Below are positions 7,345 through 7,890 of a stretch of DNA of 7,890 bases, piece after piece; position 1 is the stretch's first letter; every line of letters begins with the position of its first letter. The DNA comes from Candidatus Neomicrothrix sp. UBA672 (GTDB taxonomy: Bacteria; Actinomycetota; Acidimicrobiia; Acidimicrobiales; MedAcidi-G1): positions 1 through 7,890 of the forward strand of contig DBNM01000073.1 of the NCBI GenBank assembly GCA_002299135.1, given 5' to 3'. The position numbers and the translations under genes are program-made. The notes under the pieces are model-generated. The model made no database searches. It was not told the DNA's origin and worked only from the letters and a program-made list of their open reading frames with translations.

Positions 7345-7360
7345 CCCTAAAAACATAGGG
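7345..7360 (-). terminator. Weak terminator- or attenuator-like hairpin between rplI and dnaB
   Basis: In the minus-strand transcript CCCTA (7360-7356), a 6-base loop and TAGGG (7349-7345) form a 5-bp stem followed directly by UUUU (7344-7341). The stem is short and only three pairs are G-C, so at most it would end part of the transcripts running from rplI into dnaB. Confidence 0.25.
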
Positions 7361-7368
7361 GAAAAGTA

Positions 7369-7381
7369 CACTTTTTAAGTG
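7369..7381. repeat. Small inverted repeat CACTT-TTT-AAGTG
   Basis: CACTT (7369-7373) and AAGTG (7377-7381) are reverse complements around a 3-base centre. With one mismatch allowed the symmetry extends to GTAC...GGAC (7366-7384). It sits next to the tandem repeat. It may be a protein-binding palindrome or a chance feature of AT-rich DNA. Confidence 0.3.
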
Positions 7382-7388
7382 GACTAGT

Positions 7389-7412
7389 CTGTGGATTAAC
7401 CTGTGGAATAAA
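7389..7412. repeat. Tandem 12-base direct repeat, DnaA-box-like
   Basis: Two adjacent copies, CTGTGGATTAAC and CTGTGGAATAAA, agree at 10 of 12 bases. On the minus strand the core of the first reads TAATCCACA, one mismatch from the DnaA box TTATCCACA; the second reads TATTCCACA, two mismatches. The repeat is seen directly; binding by DnaA is a hypothesis. Confidence 0.55.
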
Positions 7413-7432
7413 CAAAATTAATGGGGAAAACT

Positions 7433-7879
7433 CTAAACTTCGCTTTGAACATCAACAGTTACTTGCATTTCAACTTCAGGATGTAGATGCAAAGTAAATT
7501 GATGGGTTCCGACTTCCTTTGCGGTCTCACCTGAAATATCTTTGCGGTCAATTTCTAAACCAACTTGGTCCTGTAGTGCTTGTGAAATTTCTGCTACTCC
7601 TACTGAACCAAACAGTTTTCCAGCCTCAGAAGCATTCGCAGAAATTTGAATAATAATTCCATCTAAACGAGAAACTATTTCTTCAGCGTCAGATTTATCT
7701 TCAATAGCTTTTAAAGCACGTTTCTTTTGCATTGCTTCAGCTTGAGCAGTCACTCCAGAAGATGCTACAACAGCTAACCCTCGTGGTAATAAGAAATTTC
7801 TTGCATGCCCGCTTGCAACTTCTACAATGTCTCCAGTTCTACCCAGGCCATCTACATCAGAGCGGAGGAGAACTTTCAT
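7433..7879 (-). CDS. rplI: 50S ribosomal protein L9
   Basis: The 148-residue product binds 23S rRNA near the base of the L1 stalk. The N-terminal domain is complete: MKVLLRSDVDGLGRTGDIV, then GHARNFLLPRGLAVVAS (24-40), which matches the L9 signature except that His25 replaces the usual aromatic residue. A charged central helix (about 43-72, QKKRALKAIEDKSDAEE) joins it to the C-terminal domain (about 75-148) with KLFGSVGVAEI (88-98). Length is normal for the family. The ATG start has a modest GGAAGA close upstream, at the window edge. dnaB follows on the same strand; rpsR would be expected just beyond base 7890. Expression is likely tied to the ribosomal cluster (family knowledge). Confidence 0.98.
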   Translation of the reverse strand: MKVLLRSDVDGLGRTGDIVEVASGHARNFLLPRGLAVVASSGVTAQAEAMQKKRALKAIEDKSDAEEIVSRLDGIIIQISANASEAGKLFGSVGVAEISQALQDQVGLEIDRKDISGETAKEVGTHQFTLHLHPEVEMQVTVDVQSEV

Positions 7880-7890
7880 AATTCTTCCGC

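Larger units (their letters stand above)
7272..7432. other. rplI-dnaB spacer with TGTGGA-type repeats and inverted repeats
   Basis: This 161-base non-coding stretch is the longest gap in the window. It holds a tandem repeat (7389-7412), a spaced 7-base perfect inverted repeat (7302-7332) and two small hairpins (7345-7360, 7369-7381), listed separately. The hexamer TGTGGA occurs on the plus strand at 7325, 7390 and 7402. Two of these sit in contexts resembling a degraded DnaA box (consensus TTATCCACA, plus-strand form TGTGGATAA). No convincing sigma-70-type promoter was found on the minus strand, so whether dnaB has its own promoter here is open. Possible roles are DnaA binding, an attenuator between L9 and DnaB, or mRNA structure before the dnaB start. 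Confidence 0.5.

Noticed and set aside
7139..7378. Plus-strand frame antisense to the dnaB start and running into the spacer
   Set aside because: It overlaps the strongly conserved DnaB N-terminus on the other strand, has low-complexity Leu-rich content and no good ribosome binding site.
1..7890. CRISPR array, insertion sequence, toxin-antitoxin or phage-defence module
   Set aside because: No regularly spaced repeats, transposase, terminal inverted repeats or recognisable defence domain was found; nearly all bases are explained by six genes.

Overview
The window is AT-rich, gene-dense bacterial DNA with two blocks of genes meeting tail to tail near 4440. Gene order and protein style suggest a low-GC actinomycete, perhaps a streamlined marine or freshwater Acidimicrobiia-type lineage. 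This is inference: the clues are the rplI-dnaB order, LivF/LivHMG-type fusions, the form of L9, GTG/TTG starts and very short spacers. No rRNA or tRNA is present to confirm it.

Plus strand, 1-4438: two large genes for a branched-chain amino acid-type (HAAT/Liv) ABC importer. The first is open at the left edge. It joins the C-terminal part of a major facilitator superfamily (MFS) transporter to a LivF-type ATPase. The second follows almost without a gap and joins LivH permease, LivM permease and LivG ATPase in one chain. Together they supply both permeases and both ATPases of one importer as two polypeptides, plus an extra MFS module. No substrate-binding protein is in the window. It may lie upstream of base 1.

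Minus strand, 7879 down to 4445: rplI (ribosomal protein L9), a 161-bp spacer rich in TGTGGA-type repeats and inverted repeats, dnaB (replicative helicase, TTG start with a strong ribosome binding site), a 67-residue two-helix membrane protein, and a MscS-family mechanosensitive channel. rplI-dnaB is the tail of the widespread rpsF-ssb-rpsR-rplI-dnaB cluster. The two membrane genes after dnaB are spaced closely enough to be co-transcribed with it.

The most interesting points are the MFS-LivF / LivH-LivM-LivG architecture with its predicted asymmetric ATPase pair, the structured rplI-dnaB spacer, and the uncharacterised small membrane protein. I see no CRISPR array, insertion sequence, phage gene or defence system. 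Apart from the fused transporter the window looks like core genome.
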